DNA from: Achromobacter aegrifaciens
GTDB taxonomy: Bacteria > Pseudomonadota > Gammaproteobacteria > Burkholderiales > Burkholderiaceae_B
Reading direction: 5' to 3'
DNA length: 64,000 nt
Assembly: GCF_902859735.1 (NCBI RefSeq)
Contig: NZ_CADIJY010000002.1
Coordinates: forward strand, 62,001-126,000
Shown here piece after piece: positions 1 through 7,302 of the stretch. The notes below the pieces were generated by a model. It had not been told where the DNA came from, searched no databases, and was given only the letters and a program-made list of their open reading frames with translations. Position numbers and translations under genes: made by a program. Position 1 is the first letter of the stretch. Every line of letters starts with the position of its first letter.

Positions 1-25
1 GCTGGCTGGGGCTTATGCGATGCCG

Positions 26-457
26 TCAAGGCTGCACGCCCCCGGCAGGGCGATCAATGGATGTTTGCCAGGCCTCGGCCAGATCGGCCAAGAGGCGGTC
101 TGCCGTTTCGAGCGCTTCCGCGTCTGCTTTCAGATTTGCCATCAACAGCGTGCGGATAATGTAGTCGTACAAGCGCGCCAAGTTTGCTGCGATTTCGCCG
201 CCTGCCTCCATGTTCAGGCCCATCTTCAGGCCTTCGTCTACGATCTTGATCGCCTTCGAGAGGGCGGCGCCACGTTCCGTGATTCTGCCTTCCTGGAGAT
301 GCAAGCGTGCCTGCCCGATTGCCGCCCGGGCTCCCATGTATAACAGCGAAATCAGCCGTTCAGGGCTGGCCCCAAGAATTTGCGTTTCCAGGCCGATATC
401 GGTGTAGGAACGTACGGAGTGAGATCCGGTTGGGCGTCGGGCGGCGTAAGTCATCAA
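26..457 (-). CDS. fliS: Flagellin export chaperone FliS
   Basis: A 143-residue protein of usual FliS length. It is almost entirely helical in character, with the family's N-terminal Y-T-D-I-G-L-E-T-Q-I core and the P-E-R-L-I-S-L-L-Y-M-G-A segment. FliS binds the C-terminal disordered end of flagellin in the cytoplasm, prevents early polymerisation and delivers it to the flagellar export gate. It lies 15 nt after fliD on the same strand, in the usual flaG-fliD-fliS order, so it is probably cotranscribed from the sigma-28 promoter upstream of flaG. The start may be the first or second ATG, one codon apart. The next flagellar gene (often fliT) would lie beyond the left edge. Confidence 0.95.
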   Translation of the reverse strand: MMTYAARRPTGSHSVRSYTDIGLETQILGASPERLISLLYMGARAAIGQARLHLQEGRITERGAALSKAIKIVDEGLKMGLNMEAGGEIAANLARLYDYIIRTLLMANLKADAEALETADRLLADLAEAWQTSIDRPAGGVQP

Positions 458-472
458 TACATCTTCTTTAAA

Positions 473-1855
473 TTACTTGGACTTGCTCATGGCCGCGAAT
501 TGCTGAGTCAGGTAGTTCGCCGTGACGGTTTGTTGCGAGACGAACTTGTCGAGCGCGACGAATTGGGCGCGCATAGCGGCCATGGATGCCGCGCTGGAAG
601 CCTTTGCGCGCGCCATTTGTTCCTTCACATCCTTGATCGATTCACTCAGGCCTTCCTGGCTGATCTTGATCGACCCACTGTTCCCATTTGCGCCGAGGAT
701 GCCCTTGGTTGCGGCGTCAAACTTGGCCGCGAGGCCTTCTGGCGAAGTCATGATGCGCTTGACGTCGGCCGGATTGGACGTCAAAGCCTTGTTCAATTCC
801 GTTTGATCCAGTTTCAGGAGGCCGGTTTTGGGGTCCATGGCGATGCCAAGGTCTGCCAGCGAGCGCAGCGAGCCTTCGCCGGTTATGACCTGCAGGGCGC
901 CGGAAAGAGAGGTCTGTATGCTGCGTGTCGTGCTGTCGCCGGTCAGCGCCTGGTTCGTTTGCGCGGTGACATCAAAGGCGGTCAGTTTCGCAATCGTGCT
1001 TTGCAGCGTGTTGTACGCGCTGACGAAGTCCTGGACCGCCTTGCTGGCGACGCTGGTGTCGCTTTGCAGCTTCAGGACGGTCGGCTTGTCGGCGGCGGTC
1101 TTGGCAGTGAGGTTAAGCGTCACGCCGTCGATTGCGTCGGAAATGGTGTTGCTGCCACTTTTGACCACAATGCCGTTGATCTCGATCTCAGCATTGATGG
1201 CTGCAGTCTGCTGAGTCATCTGTGCACCGGAGCCAGAGTTGTAGCTCAGGATATCCTGCAGTTTCTGGTCGCCCGTTACTGTGATGGAACTTACCGATGC
1301 TTGCACCCCAGTGTCCTTGGCACTGAGCATCAGGTAGCTGCCGCTCTCATTGGTGATGATGCTTGCTCGTACGGGTGCCTTGTCGTCGCTGTTGATCGCT
1401 TTAGCAATGCCGTCCAGCGAGGTGTCGCCCGTCAGGTCGATGGTGTGCTTGTCGCCGTTGGTCAACTGGATTTCAAACGAACCGCTGGCCCCGTTGGAAA
1501 TCTTTCTATCGGCGACCTTGCCGGATTGGAGGGTCTGGGCGGTCGCCAGGGCATTGATCTTTATGGCGTATTCACCCATCGAGGCGCCATTCTCACCGAT
1601 CGTCGCGGTCAGGCCGTCGCCGGTCACTACGGGTTTGACCGCGTCCAGCGTGGATGATTTGCCCAGTGCCGCCGCTGCCTTCTGCAGCGCTTCAACCGCG
1701 CTTTGAATCTGACCAAAGGCGCTTACCCGGGCCTCGTAACTGGCCTGGCGAGTCGTGTAGAGACTGAGCTTCTTGTCCTCGGCCGCCTGGAGATCGGTGA
1801 GGATCTTTTCGAGGGGCAAGCCGGTGGTCGAGCCGAGGTTGGTGATAGAGGCCAT
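473..1855 (-). CDS. fliD: Flagellar hook-associated protein 2 (filament cap) FliD
   Basis: A 460-residue protein. The N-terminal domain (about residues 8-105) opens with the L-G-S-T-T-G-L-P-L-E-K-I-L cap motif. The Thr/Ser/Ala-rich middle resembles the D2-D3 region, and a helical C-terminal domain (about 215-450) completes the coiled-coil legs. FliD caps the growing filament and folds flagellin into it outside the cell. AAGGA sits 7-8 nt before the ATG. It is the middle gene of flaG-fliD-fliS. Family identity is clear from architecture, size and neighbours. Confidence 0.95.
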   Translation of the reverse strand: MASITNLGSTTGLPLEKILTDLQAAEDKKLSLYTTRQASYEARVSAFGQIQSAVEALQKAAAALGKSSTLDAVKPVVTGDGLTATIGENGASMGEYAIKINALATAQTLQSGKVADRKISNGASGSFEIQLTNGDKHTIDLTGDTSLDGIAKAINSDDKAPVRASIITNESGSYLMLSAKDTGVQASVSSITVTGDQKLQDILSYNSGSGAQMTQQTAAINAEIEINGIVVKSGSNTISDAIDGVTLNLTAKTAADKPTVLKLQSDTSVASKAVQDFVSAYNTLQSTIAKLTAFDVTAQTNQALTGDSTTRSIQTSLSGALQVITGEGSLRSLADLGIAMDPKTGLLKLDQTELNKALTSNPADVKRIMTSPEGLAAKFDAATKGILGANGNSGSIKISQEGLSESIKDVKEQMARAKASSAASMAAMRAQFVALDKFVSQQTVTANYLTQQFAAMSKSK

Positions 1856-1922
1856 GTGAAATTCCTTCCTAGCGATGCGATTCTGTCAAAAATACGGTGG
1901 CGGTGATTGGCCGGGTAAGGGC

Positions 1923-1938
1923 ATTAGGCGGGCCTAAT
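1923..1938. repeat. Perfect 7+2+7 inverted repeat in the flaG-fliD spacer
   Basis: ATTAGGC and GCCTAAT are separated by GG in the 142-nt spacer between flaG and fliD. It could be an mRNA hairpin separating flaG and fliD expression, or a protein-binding palindrome. No U-rich tract follows on either strand, so it is not a standard terminator. Confidence 0.5.
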
Positions 1939-1997
1939 TCGACGCTTCCATGGACGGCCCGCTCGATGGCGGCGGGGCGCATGAAATCGGGGTCGAA

Positions 1998-2375
1998 TCA
2001 AGCTGTGGTTTTGATGCCGTTTCCTTGCATGTTCACGATCATTTTGGCGATTTTCAGTAGTGTTTCACTGGGGATGGTGCGTATGACGTCGCCCGACTCT
2101 GCATCGATCACTGACACCACTACTTGATGCACATTGGGATCGATTTCGAACTGAAGCTGTGTGGACCAAGCCTTCATCTGGTCGTTGATTTCGTCCAGCG
2201 CCTTGTCCAGAGGAAGTTTCTGCGAATCTGACTGATCTGATGTCGCGCTGTCCGACGCTCCGCTGTTCGTTGCGGCCGCCGCGGGAAGCACGCTAACGGT
2301 GGGGTCTGGCGCGACAGGCGCAGGCGCGGCCGGCGCTGGCGCAAACGATGGGGGAGCTATGGGAATTACGGCCAT
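1998..2375 (-). CDS. flaG: FlaG family flagellar protein
   Basis: About 125 residues. The Pro/Ala-rich N-terminal half (residues 1-45) has low complexity. The C-terminal half carries the FlaG-type core: a helix with L-D-K-A-L-D-E-I-N, then a strand pair with L-Q-F-E-I-D and the V-I-D-A-E-S-G-D-V-I-R-T-I-P segment. FlaG proteins influence filament length or assembly, and their exact role is poorly defined. The ATG at 2375 is preferred over a GTG six bases upstream because GGAG lies 5 nt before it. It is first in the flaG-fliD-fliS group, downstream of a sigma-28-like promoter. Confidence 0.9.
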   Translation of the reverse strand: MAVIPIAPPSFAPAPAAPAPVAPDPTVSVLPAAAATNSGASDSATSDQSDSQKLPLDKALDEINDQMKAWSTQLQFEIDPNVHQVVVSVIDAESGDVIRTIPSETLLKIAKMIVNMQGNGIKTTA

Positions 2376-2441
2376 GATCACTCCAACGGCGATGTGGGCG
2401 TCTCGGAGGAACGCGCTGTTTTCAGGGAATTCTCAGCTACC

Positions 2442-2468
2442 ATTACGGCAGGCCCGCGGGGAACTTTA
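2442..2468 (-). promoter_or_regulatory. Sigma-28 (FliA) promoter for flaG-fliD-fliS
   Basis: Read on the minus strand, TAAAGTTC (2468-2461) is followed by an 11-nt spacer and GCCGTAAT (2449-2442). The known FliA consensus is TAAAGTTT-N11-GCCGATAA. The -35 matches 7 of 8, the spacer is exact and the GCCG of the -10 is intact. It lies about 67 nt upstream of the flaG ATG, where class 3 flagellar promoters are expected. Confidence 0.85.
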
Positions 2469-2487
2469 GCCGCCGGCGAGCCAGATG

Positions 2488-2501
2488 TTTCACGTGCTAA
2501 A
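2488..2501. promoter_or_regulatory. Candidate IclR-family operator at the iclR gene start
   Basis: TTTCACGTGCTAAA. Its reverse complement matches 11 of 14 positions of the palindrome TTTCATACGTGAAA found upstream of the cupin operon at 7156-7169, sharing TTT at one end and ACGTGAAA at the other. It overlaps the earlier possible ATG of the regulator at 2485, which favours the later start at 2518 and suggests autoregulation. Confidence 0.45.
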
Positions 2502-2517
2502 CAGTTCGGACCAGGTA

Positions 2518-3255
2518 ATGAGTGTCAAGACGGCGCTGCGAGTTATCGAAATCATCGAAACCTATGCCCGCGAAAAGCGCGCGCTGCCGCTATCGGAACT
2601 GGCCCGGCTGCTGGATGTGCCGGTGTCCAGCTGCCTGGCCCTGATCCGCACCCTGACCGGCCTGGGTTACCTGTATGAAACCGGCCGGCGCCAGGGCTAC
2701 TACCCGACCGGCAGGCTATTGGCCATGGCGCAGCGCATCGCCCGCGCCGATCCGGTGCTGGACAGGGTCTATCCCAGCCTTACCGAATTAAGGGACGCCA
2801 CCCGCGAAACGATTGTTTTCGCCAAACTGAGCCAGGACGGCCGGGTGGTCTACCTGGATGTGCTGGATTCCCCGCATACGATCAGATACGCGCCGGTTGC
2901 GGGTGAGTTCAAGGACGTTCACGCAAATTCGCTCGGAAAGGCGCTGCTGTCCCTGTTGGACACACCGGCCCGCGACGCCATGCTCGCGGATATGACCATG
3001 ACCCGCCACAACGAGCGCACCCTGGTGACGCGCGAGGCGCTGCTGGCGGACCTGGAGCTGTCGCGCCAGCGCGGCTGGTTCATGAACAGCGGCGAGTCCA
3101 TTGCGGACGTGGGCGCCATCGCCTGGCCCGTTACGCTGTCCGGCGAACACTACGCGATTTCGGTGGGCGGGCCGATCTACCGGATCGAGCCACAGCAGGA
3201 GGCCTACGCGCGTATCCTGCGCTCGGCCTGCACCGCGCTGGAGCAGCAGGCCTGA
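2518..3255 (+). CDS. IclR family transcriptional regulator
   Basis: 245 residues from the ATG at 2518; an in-frame ATG at 2485 would add 11. The N-terminal winged helix-turn-helix (about residues 1-65) includes the L-P-L-S-E-L-A-R-L-L-D and S-S-C-L-A-L-I-R-T-L helices. The C-terminal effector domain (about 75-240) has the family's H-A-N-S-L-G-K-A-L-L, where a cytosolic small-molecule ligand binds. It points toward a leftward catabolic operon (cupin, Bug receptor, CoA-transferase, acyl-CoA dehydrogenase) and is the likely local regulator of it, since related palindromes lie at its own start and before the cupin gene. The inducer is unknown. Confidence 0.9.
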   Translation: MSVKTALRVIEIIETYAREKRALPLSELARLLDVPVSSCLALIRTLTGLGYLYETGRRQGYYPTGRLLAMAQRIARADPVLDRVYPSLTELRDATRETIVFAKLSQDGRVVYLDVLDSPHTIRYAPVAGEFKDVHANSLGKALLSLLDTPARDAMLADMTMTRHNERTLVTREALLADLELSRQRGWFMNSGESIADVGAIAWPVTLSGEHYAISVGGPIYRIEPQQEAYARILRSACTALEQQA

Positions 3256-3289
3256 CGGGCAGGCCTGGGCGCCTATCGAACGCCGTCGC

Positions 3290-4456
3290 TCAGTAGGACT
3301 TGGGCAGTCCCAGCACTTTCTCCGCGATGAAGCACATGATCAGCTGCGGACTGACCGGAGCGATGCGCGGAATGAAGCTTTCGCGCAGCAGGCGCTCCAC
3401 ATGGTATTCCTTGGCGTACCCCATGCCGCCCAGGGTCATGACCGCGGTCTGGCAGGCGTTATAGCCGGCCTCGGCCGCCAGGTATTTGGCCGAGTTGGCG
3501 TAGGGGCCGCAGGGCTTGCCCGCGTCATACAGGCTGGCGGCCTTGAATACCATAAGGTCGGCGGCTTCGAGCTGCATCCAGGCCTGGGCCAGGGGGTGCT
3601 GGATGCCTTGGTTCTGGCCGATGGGACGTCCGAATACGGTGCGTTCTCCAGCGTATTTCACCGCCCGGTCCAGGGCGGCTCGGCCGATGCCCACCGCCTC
3701 GGCCGCGATCAGGATGCGCTCGGGGTTCAGGCCGTGCAGGATGTACTCGAACCCCCGGCCTTCCTCGCCGATGCGGTCGGCCACGGGGATGCGCAGGCCG
3801 TCGATGAACAGCATGTTCGAGTCCACCGCCTTGCGGCCCATTTTCTCGATTTCGCGCACTTCTATCTTGCTGCGGTCCAGGTCTGTATAGAAGAGCGACA
3901 GGCCCTGCGTGGGCTTTTCGACGTCTGACAGCGGGGTGGTGCGGGCCAGCAGCAGCATCTTGTGGGCGACCTGGGCGGTCGAGATCCAGATCTTGCGGCC
4001 ATGCACCACGTACTCGTCGCCCTGGCGCACCGCGCGGGTGCTGAGCTTGGTGGTGTCCAGTCCGGCGTCGGGTTCGGTGACGGCGAAGCAGGCCTTTTCG
4101 CGGCCCGCGATCAGGGGTGCAAGCCAGCGCTGGCGCTGCTCGTCGCTGCCGAAGACCACTACCGGGTTCAGGCCGAAGATATTCATGTGGACCGCCGAGG
4201 CGCCGGTGAAGCCCGCGCCGGAAGCCGCGATGGTCTGCATCATCAGCGCCGCTTCGGTCATGCCCAGACCCGCGCCGCCATATTCCTGCGGCATGGCGAT
4301 GCCCAGCCAGCCGTCGCGCGCCAGATCGGCATGCAGGGGTTCCGGAAAGCCGCCTTCGCGGTCGCGTTCCAGCCAATATTCGTCCGGATAGCGTTCGCAG
4401 ATGCGGGACACGGCGTCCCGCAGGGCCAACTGGTCGGGGGTGAATTCAAAGTCCAT
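3290..4456 (-). CDS. Acyl-CoA dehydrogenase, IVD/LCAD-like catalytic residue placement
   Basis: 388 residues with the full acyl-CoA dehydrogenase fold: helical N-terminal domain, F-A-V-T-E-P-D-A-G at about 124-132 for FAD, R-T-V-F-G-R-P-I-G at about 271, and a C-terminal helical domain. It oxidises an acyl-CoA at C2-C3 and passes electrons to ETF. The usual C-terminal Y-E-G-T-x-E-I segment with the catalytic Glu is replaced by I-A-P-V-S-P-Q-L-I-M. A Glu at about 246 (N-P-E-R-I-L-I-A) aligns with the base used by isovaleryl- and long-chain acyl-CoA dehydrogenases, so activity is plausible. It is the last gene of the operon and overlaps the CoA-transferase stop by 1 nt. Substrate unknown. Confidence 0.92.
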   Translation of the reverse strand: MDFEFTPDQLALRDAVSRICERYPDEYWLERDREGGFPEPLHADLARDGWLGIAMPQEYGGAGLGMTEAALMMQTIAASGAGFTGASAVHMNIFGLNPVVVFGSDEQRQRWLAPLIAGREKACFAVTEPDAGLDTTKLSTRAVRQGDEYVVHGRKIWISTAQVAHKMLLLARTTPLSDVEKPTQGLSLFYTDLDRSKIEVREIEKMGRKAVDSNMLFIDGLRIPVADRIGEEGRGFEYILHGLNPERILIAAEAVGIGRAALDRAVKYAGERTVFGRPIGQNQGIQHPLAQAWMQLEAADLMVFKAASLYDAGKPCGPYANSAKYLAAEAGYNACQTAVMTLGGMGYAKEYHVERLLRESFIPRIAPVSPQLIMCFIAEKVLGLPKSY

Positions 4457-5685
4457 CAGTCGTTTCCATCCAGGGTGATGCCGCGGGCCGTCATGGCGTC
4501 GATCCGGGCAGGGTCATAGCCGGCTTCGGCCAGCACCTCGCGGCTATGCTGGCCCAGCCTGGGGGCGGGGCGGCGTATCGAGGTGGGGGTGTTTTCGTAT
4601 CTGCCCAACGGCGCGGTCGTGCGGATCCGGCCTTCGCTGGGGTGGTCCATGGGCCGGATGAAGCCGGTCGCGGCCAGGTGCTCGTCCTGCAGCAGATCGT
4701 CCACGGAATAGAGCGGCGAGGCGGGAATGTCTGCCCGCGCCAAGCCTTCCAGCCAGTCCTGGCTGCTCCGGGTGGCGATGACGTCGGCGACAAAGGCGTA
4801 GACCTCGCCGATATGGGCGGCGCGCGCGCCGTGGGTGCTGAAGCGCGGATCCCGCGACAATTCCGGGCGGCCGATCAGGTCGAAGAAGTTGCGCCAGTGC
4901 TTGTCGTTATAGATCAGCAGGCTGATATAGCCGTCGGCCGTGGCGTAAGGGCGGCGATGCGGCGCCAACAGGCGCGCGTAACCAGTGGGGCCGAGCGGAG
5001 GATCGAAGGTGGCGCCGCCGAGATGGTCCCCCAGCACGAGGTGGGCCATGCCCTCGAACATGGGGATTTCCACCTGCTGGCCTTGTCCCGTGCTGCGGGC
5101 GTGCAGCACCGCGGAGACGAGCGCGATGCCGACGTGCAGTCCGACCGCGCGGTCGGCCAGGGTCAGCGGCGCGTAGCGCGGCACATCTCCACTCTGCTGG
5201 GCGGAGAGGGCGGCGATGCCGGTCTGGCCCTGGATCAGGTCGTCATAGGCGGGACGGCCGGCGTACGGGCCGGCCTCGCCATAGCCGTAGGCGCCCAGGT
5301 AGACGATGCGCGGATTGCGCGCCGCGACCGTTTCGTAGGACAAGCCCAGCCGGGCCATCGCCTGCGGGCGGATGTTGTAGAGCAGGGCGTCGCAGCTTTC
5401 GGCCAGTTTCAGGCAGGCCTCAAGCCCCTCCGGCGTCTTCAGGTCCAGCACCACCGATCGCTTGTTGCGGTTCAGGTGCAGATAGATATGGCCCATGCCG
5501 GGGTTGCGCATGGGGCCGACGGCCCGCATGTTGTCGCCTGCCGGCGGCTCGACCTTGATGACGTCTGCCCCCAGGTCGGCCAGGACCTGGGTGGCATAGG
5601 GCCCCATCACGACGGTGCTCAGGTCCAGGATGCGCACGCCCGCCAGCGGGCCGCCGGGAATTTCGGATTGCGGCCGGTCGCTCAT
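4456..5685 (-). CDS. CaiB/BaiF family (class III) CoA-transferase
   Basis: 409 residues from the ATG at 5685, whose ATGA overlaps the stop of the receptor gene upstream. Class III signatures are present: the N-terminal G-V-R-I-L-D-L-S-T-V-V-M-G-P-Y-A, the D-V-I-K-V-E-P-P segment, and the catalytic Asp region P-A-Y-D-D-L-I-Q-G at about 150. The enzyme moves CoA between acyl-CoA and a free acid in the cytosol. With the neighbouring dehydrogenase it would activate an imported carboxylate and start its oxidation. A longer in-frame start (to 5724) lies inside the upstream gene and lacks support. Confidence 0.93.
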   Translation of the reverse strand: MSDRPQSEIPGGPLAGVRILDLSTVVMGPYATQVLADLGADVIKVEPPAGDNMRAVGPMRNPGMGHIYLHLNRNKRSVVLDLKTPEGLEACLKLAESCDALLYNIRPQAMARLGLSYETVAARNPRIVYLGAYGYGEAGPYAGRPAYDDLIQGQTGIAALSAQQSGDVPRYAPLTLADRAVGLHVGIALVSAVLHARSTGQGQQVEIPMFEGMAHLVLGDHLGGATFDPPLGPTGYARLLAPHRRPYATADGYISLLIYNDKHWRNFFDLIGRPELSRDPRFSTHGARAAHIGEVYAFVADVIATRSSQDWLEGLARADIPASPLYSVDDLLQDEHLAATGFIRPMDHPSEGRIRTTAPLGRYENTPTSIRRPAPRLGQHSREVLAEAGYDPARIDAMTARGITLDGND

Positions 5686-6653
5686 TGCTGCTCGATTCCC
5701 GCGTCGCGGATCAGTTTGCCCCACAGGTCCAGCTGCGAGCCGACGAACTGGGAAAAGGCCTCGGGCGTGCTGGAAAAGGCGTCGAAACCCAGGCCGGCCA
5801 AGCGCTTTTGCACGTCAGGCTTGGCGACGACCTGATTGATCGCGGCATTCAGCTTGGCCACGATCTCCGGGGGCATGCCCGCCGGGCCGAAGTAGCCGTT
5901 CCAGGAGTTCAGGTCGAAGTCCTGCACGCCGGATTCGGCCATGGACGGCAGGTCCGGGACGATGGCGCTGCGTTCGGCGGTCGACACGGCCAGCGCGCGC
6001 AGCTGGCCCGATTGCACGAAGGGCAGGCCGGAAGCCAGGTCGGTGAACATGAAATCGACCTGCCCGCCGACCACATCGGTCAGCCCTTGCGGCGTGCCTT
6101 TATAAGGTACGTGCAGGATGTCGATCTTGGCGCGGTTGGCCAGCGTGGCGCCGGCGACGATGCCCGTGCTGTTGCCGCTGGCGTAGGTGATGCGGCCGGG
6201 ACGCTGGCGCGCGTCTGCCACCAGTTCGCCCACGGTCTTCCACGGGCGTTTCGGGTTCACGACCAGGATGAAGGGCAGGTTGCCGCCGCGGGCGATGGGG
6301 GTGAAGTCCTTGACCGGATCGTAGGGCACGTTCTTCATCAGCCAGGGCGCGGCCGAATGCGAGGTGTTGGTGGTGACGAAGAGCGTGTAGCCGTCGGGCT
6401 TGGCGCGCGCCACGTAGTTGGCGGCGATGGTGGCGTTGGCTCCGGGCTTGTTCTCCACCACGACCTGTTGGCCGAGGATGTTGCCCAGCTCGGCGCCGAA
6501 GATGCGGCCCACGGCGTCGGTGCCGGATCCGGCGGGAAAGGGGACGATCAGGGTGATGGGTTTCGCGGGATAGTCGGCGGCGTGGGCGGCGGGGCCGGCG
6601 AACAGCGCTGCGCCGCCGATGAGGGCGGCGCCCAGCAGGCTTAGGGGTCTCAT
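5682..6653 (-). CDS. Bug (TctC) family periplasmic solute-binding protein
   Basis: 323 residues from the ATG at 6653. It has a classical signal peptide ending near A-H-A-A-D, and the first mature strand Y-P-A-K-P-I-T-L-I-V-P-F-P-A-G-S-G-T-D is the Bug hallmark. Bug proteins bind carboxylates and similar small solutes in the periplasm for tripartite tricarboxylate (TctAB) transporters, although most are orphan receptors without adjacent tctAB, as here. AGGAGA precedes the start; the longer frame to 6725 has no Shine-Dalgarno and would destroy the signal peptide. Second gene of the operon. Ligand unknown, probably the acid handled by the CoA-transferase and dehydrogenase. Confidence 0.93.
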   Translation of the reverse strand: MRPLSLLGAALIGGAALFAGPAAHAADYPAKPITLIVPFPAGSGTDAVGRIFGAELGNILGQQVVVENKPGANATIAANYVARAKPDGYTLFVTTNTSHSAAPWLMKNVPYDPVKDFTPIARGGNLPFILVVNPKRPWKTVGELVADARQRPGRITYASGNSTGIVAGATLANRAKIDILHVPYKGTPQGLTDVVGGQVDFMFTDLASGLPFVQSGQLRALAVSTAERSAIVPDLPSMAESGVQDFDLNSWNGYFGPAGMPPEIVAKLNAAINQVVAKPDVQKRLAGLGFDAFSSTPEAFSQFVGSQLDLWGKLIRDAGIEQQ

Positions 6654-6721
6654 GGGTTTGTCTCCTGTGTGCTTCGGGTCCAGGCGCGGTTTCTGCGTCC
6701 GCTGCCCGGGGCTGCGCCGCG

Positions 6722-7138
6722 TCAAGCGGCTGGGGATGGCGCCGGAAAGCCGCGTATCACGCGGTCTGGGGATTCTTCATAAGGGGGCGTATAGATCACC
6801 AGCAGGCGGGCGGGCTCGTCGCTGGTGACGGTGAAGACGTGCGGAATGTCCGGGGGGAAATAGCAGCAGTCGCCGGGTCCCATGTCGGCCCATTCGTCCT
6901 GCACCTGCGCGCGCGCCGTGCCGGACAGCAGATAGCAGACCTGCTCGATGCCGGGGTGGGCGTGCGGCAGGGCGCCCTTGCCCTTGTCGATCACGCCCAG
7001 CAGCACTTCCACGCCCCGGGAGCCGACGGTGTCCGGGCCGATCAGGCGCCGGTTCAGGGTGCCGGTGTGATTGGCGGGGTGGTAGCCGGGCACGTTGGCC
7101 TCGCGCACCAGCCAGGCGGGAGTCTTGCTTTGCGTCAT
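6722..7138 (-). CDS. Cupin-domain protein
   Basis: 138 residues, a single small beta-barrel cupin. Motif 1 is P-H-A-H-P-G-I-E-Q-V-C-Y-L-L-S-G (two His and one Glu as metal ligands) and motif 2 is P-P-D-I-P-H-V-F (the third His). Such proteins can be dioxygenases, isomerases or non-enzymatic sensors, and sequence alone does not decide. It is the first gene of the leftward operon, directly behind a spacer with IclR-like palindromes. A role in handling or modifying the same substrate as the following three genes is inferred from position. Confidence 0.88.
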   Translation of the reverse strand: MTQSKTPAWLVREANVPGYHPANHTGTLNRRLIGPDTVGSRGVEVLLGVIDKGKGALPHAHPGIEQVCYLLSGTARAQVQDEWADMGPGDCCYFPPDIPHVFTVTSDEPARLLVIYTPPYEESPDRVIRGFPAPSPAA

Positions 7139-7155
7139 GGTTGATCCGTTTAAAT

Positions 7156-7187
7156 TTTCATACGTGAAATTATTTTTATGTATGAGA
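7156..7187. promoter_or_regulatory. Two IclR-like operator palindromes upstream of the cupin operon
   Basis: TTTCATACGTGAAA (7156-7169) is a perfect 5+4+5 palindrome (TTTCA-TACG-TGAAA). TTTTATGTATGAGA (7174-7187) is a second, imperfect copy matching it at 9 of 14 positions, 18 bp downstream. They sit 18-49 bp from the cupin start in a 164-bp divergent spacer shared with folC. IclR-family dimers often bind such tandem palindromes. Confidence 0.55.
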
Positions 7188-7264
7188 AAAATAGTGGCAA
7201 GCAGTTTTTCGCTGCGGATACCTTGCCGCTCCCTGGGGGATTAGGGAAAACACCGGGCGCGGAC

Positions 7265-7273
7265 TGCTAAAAT
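7265..7273 (+). promoter_or_regulatory. Extended -10 element of the probable folC promoter
   Basis: TGCTAAAAT, an extended -10 (TGn plus TAAAAT), about 30 bp before the folC start. No good -35 box is visible at the right spacing, as expected for extended -10 promoters. Confidence 0.4.
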
Positions 7274-7302
7274 CGAAGGCTGATCTCACTACCGGCTTTG
7301 TC

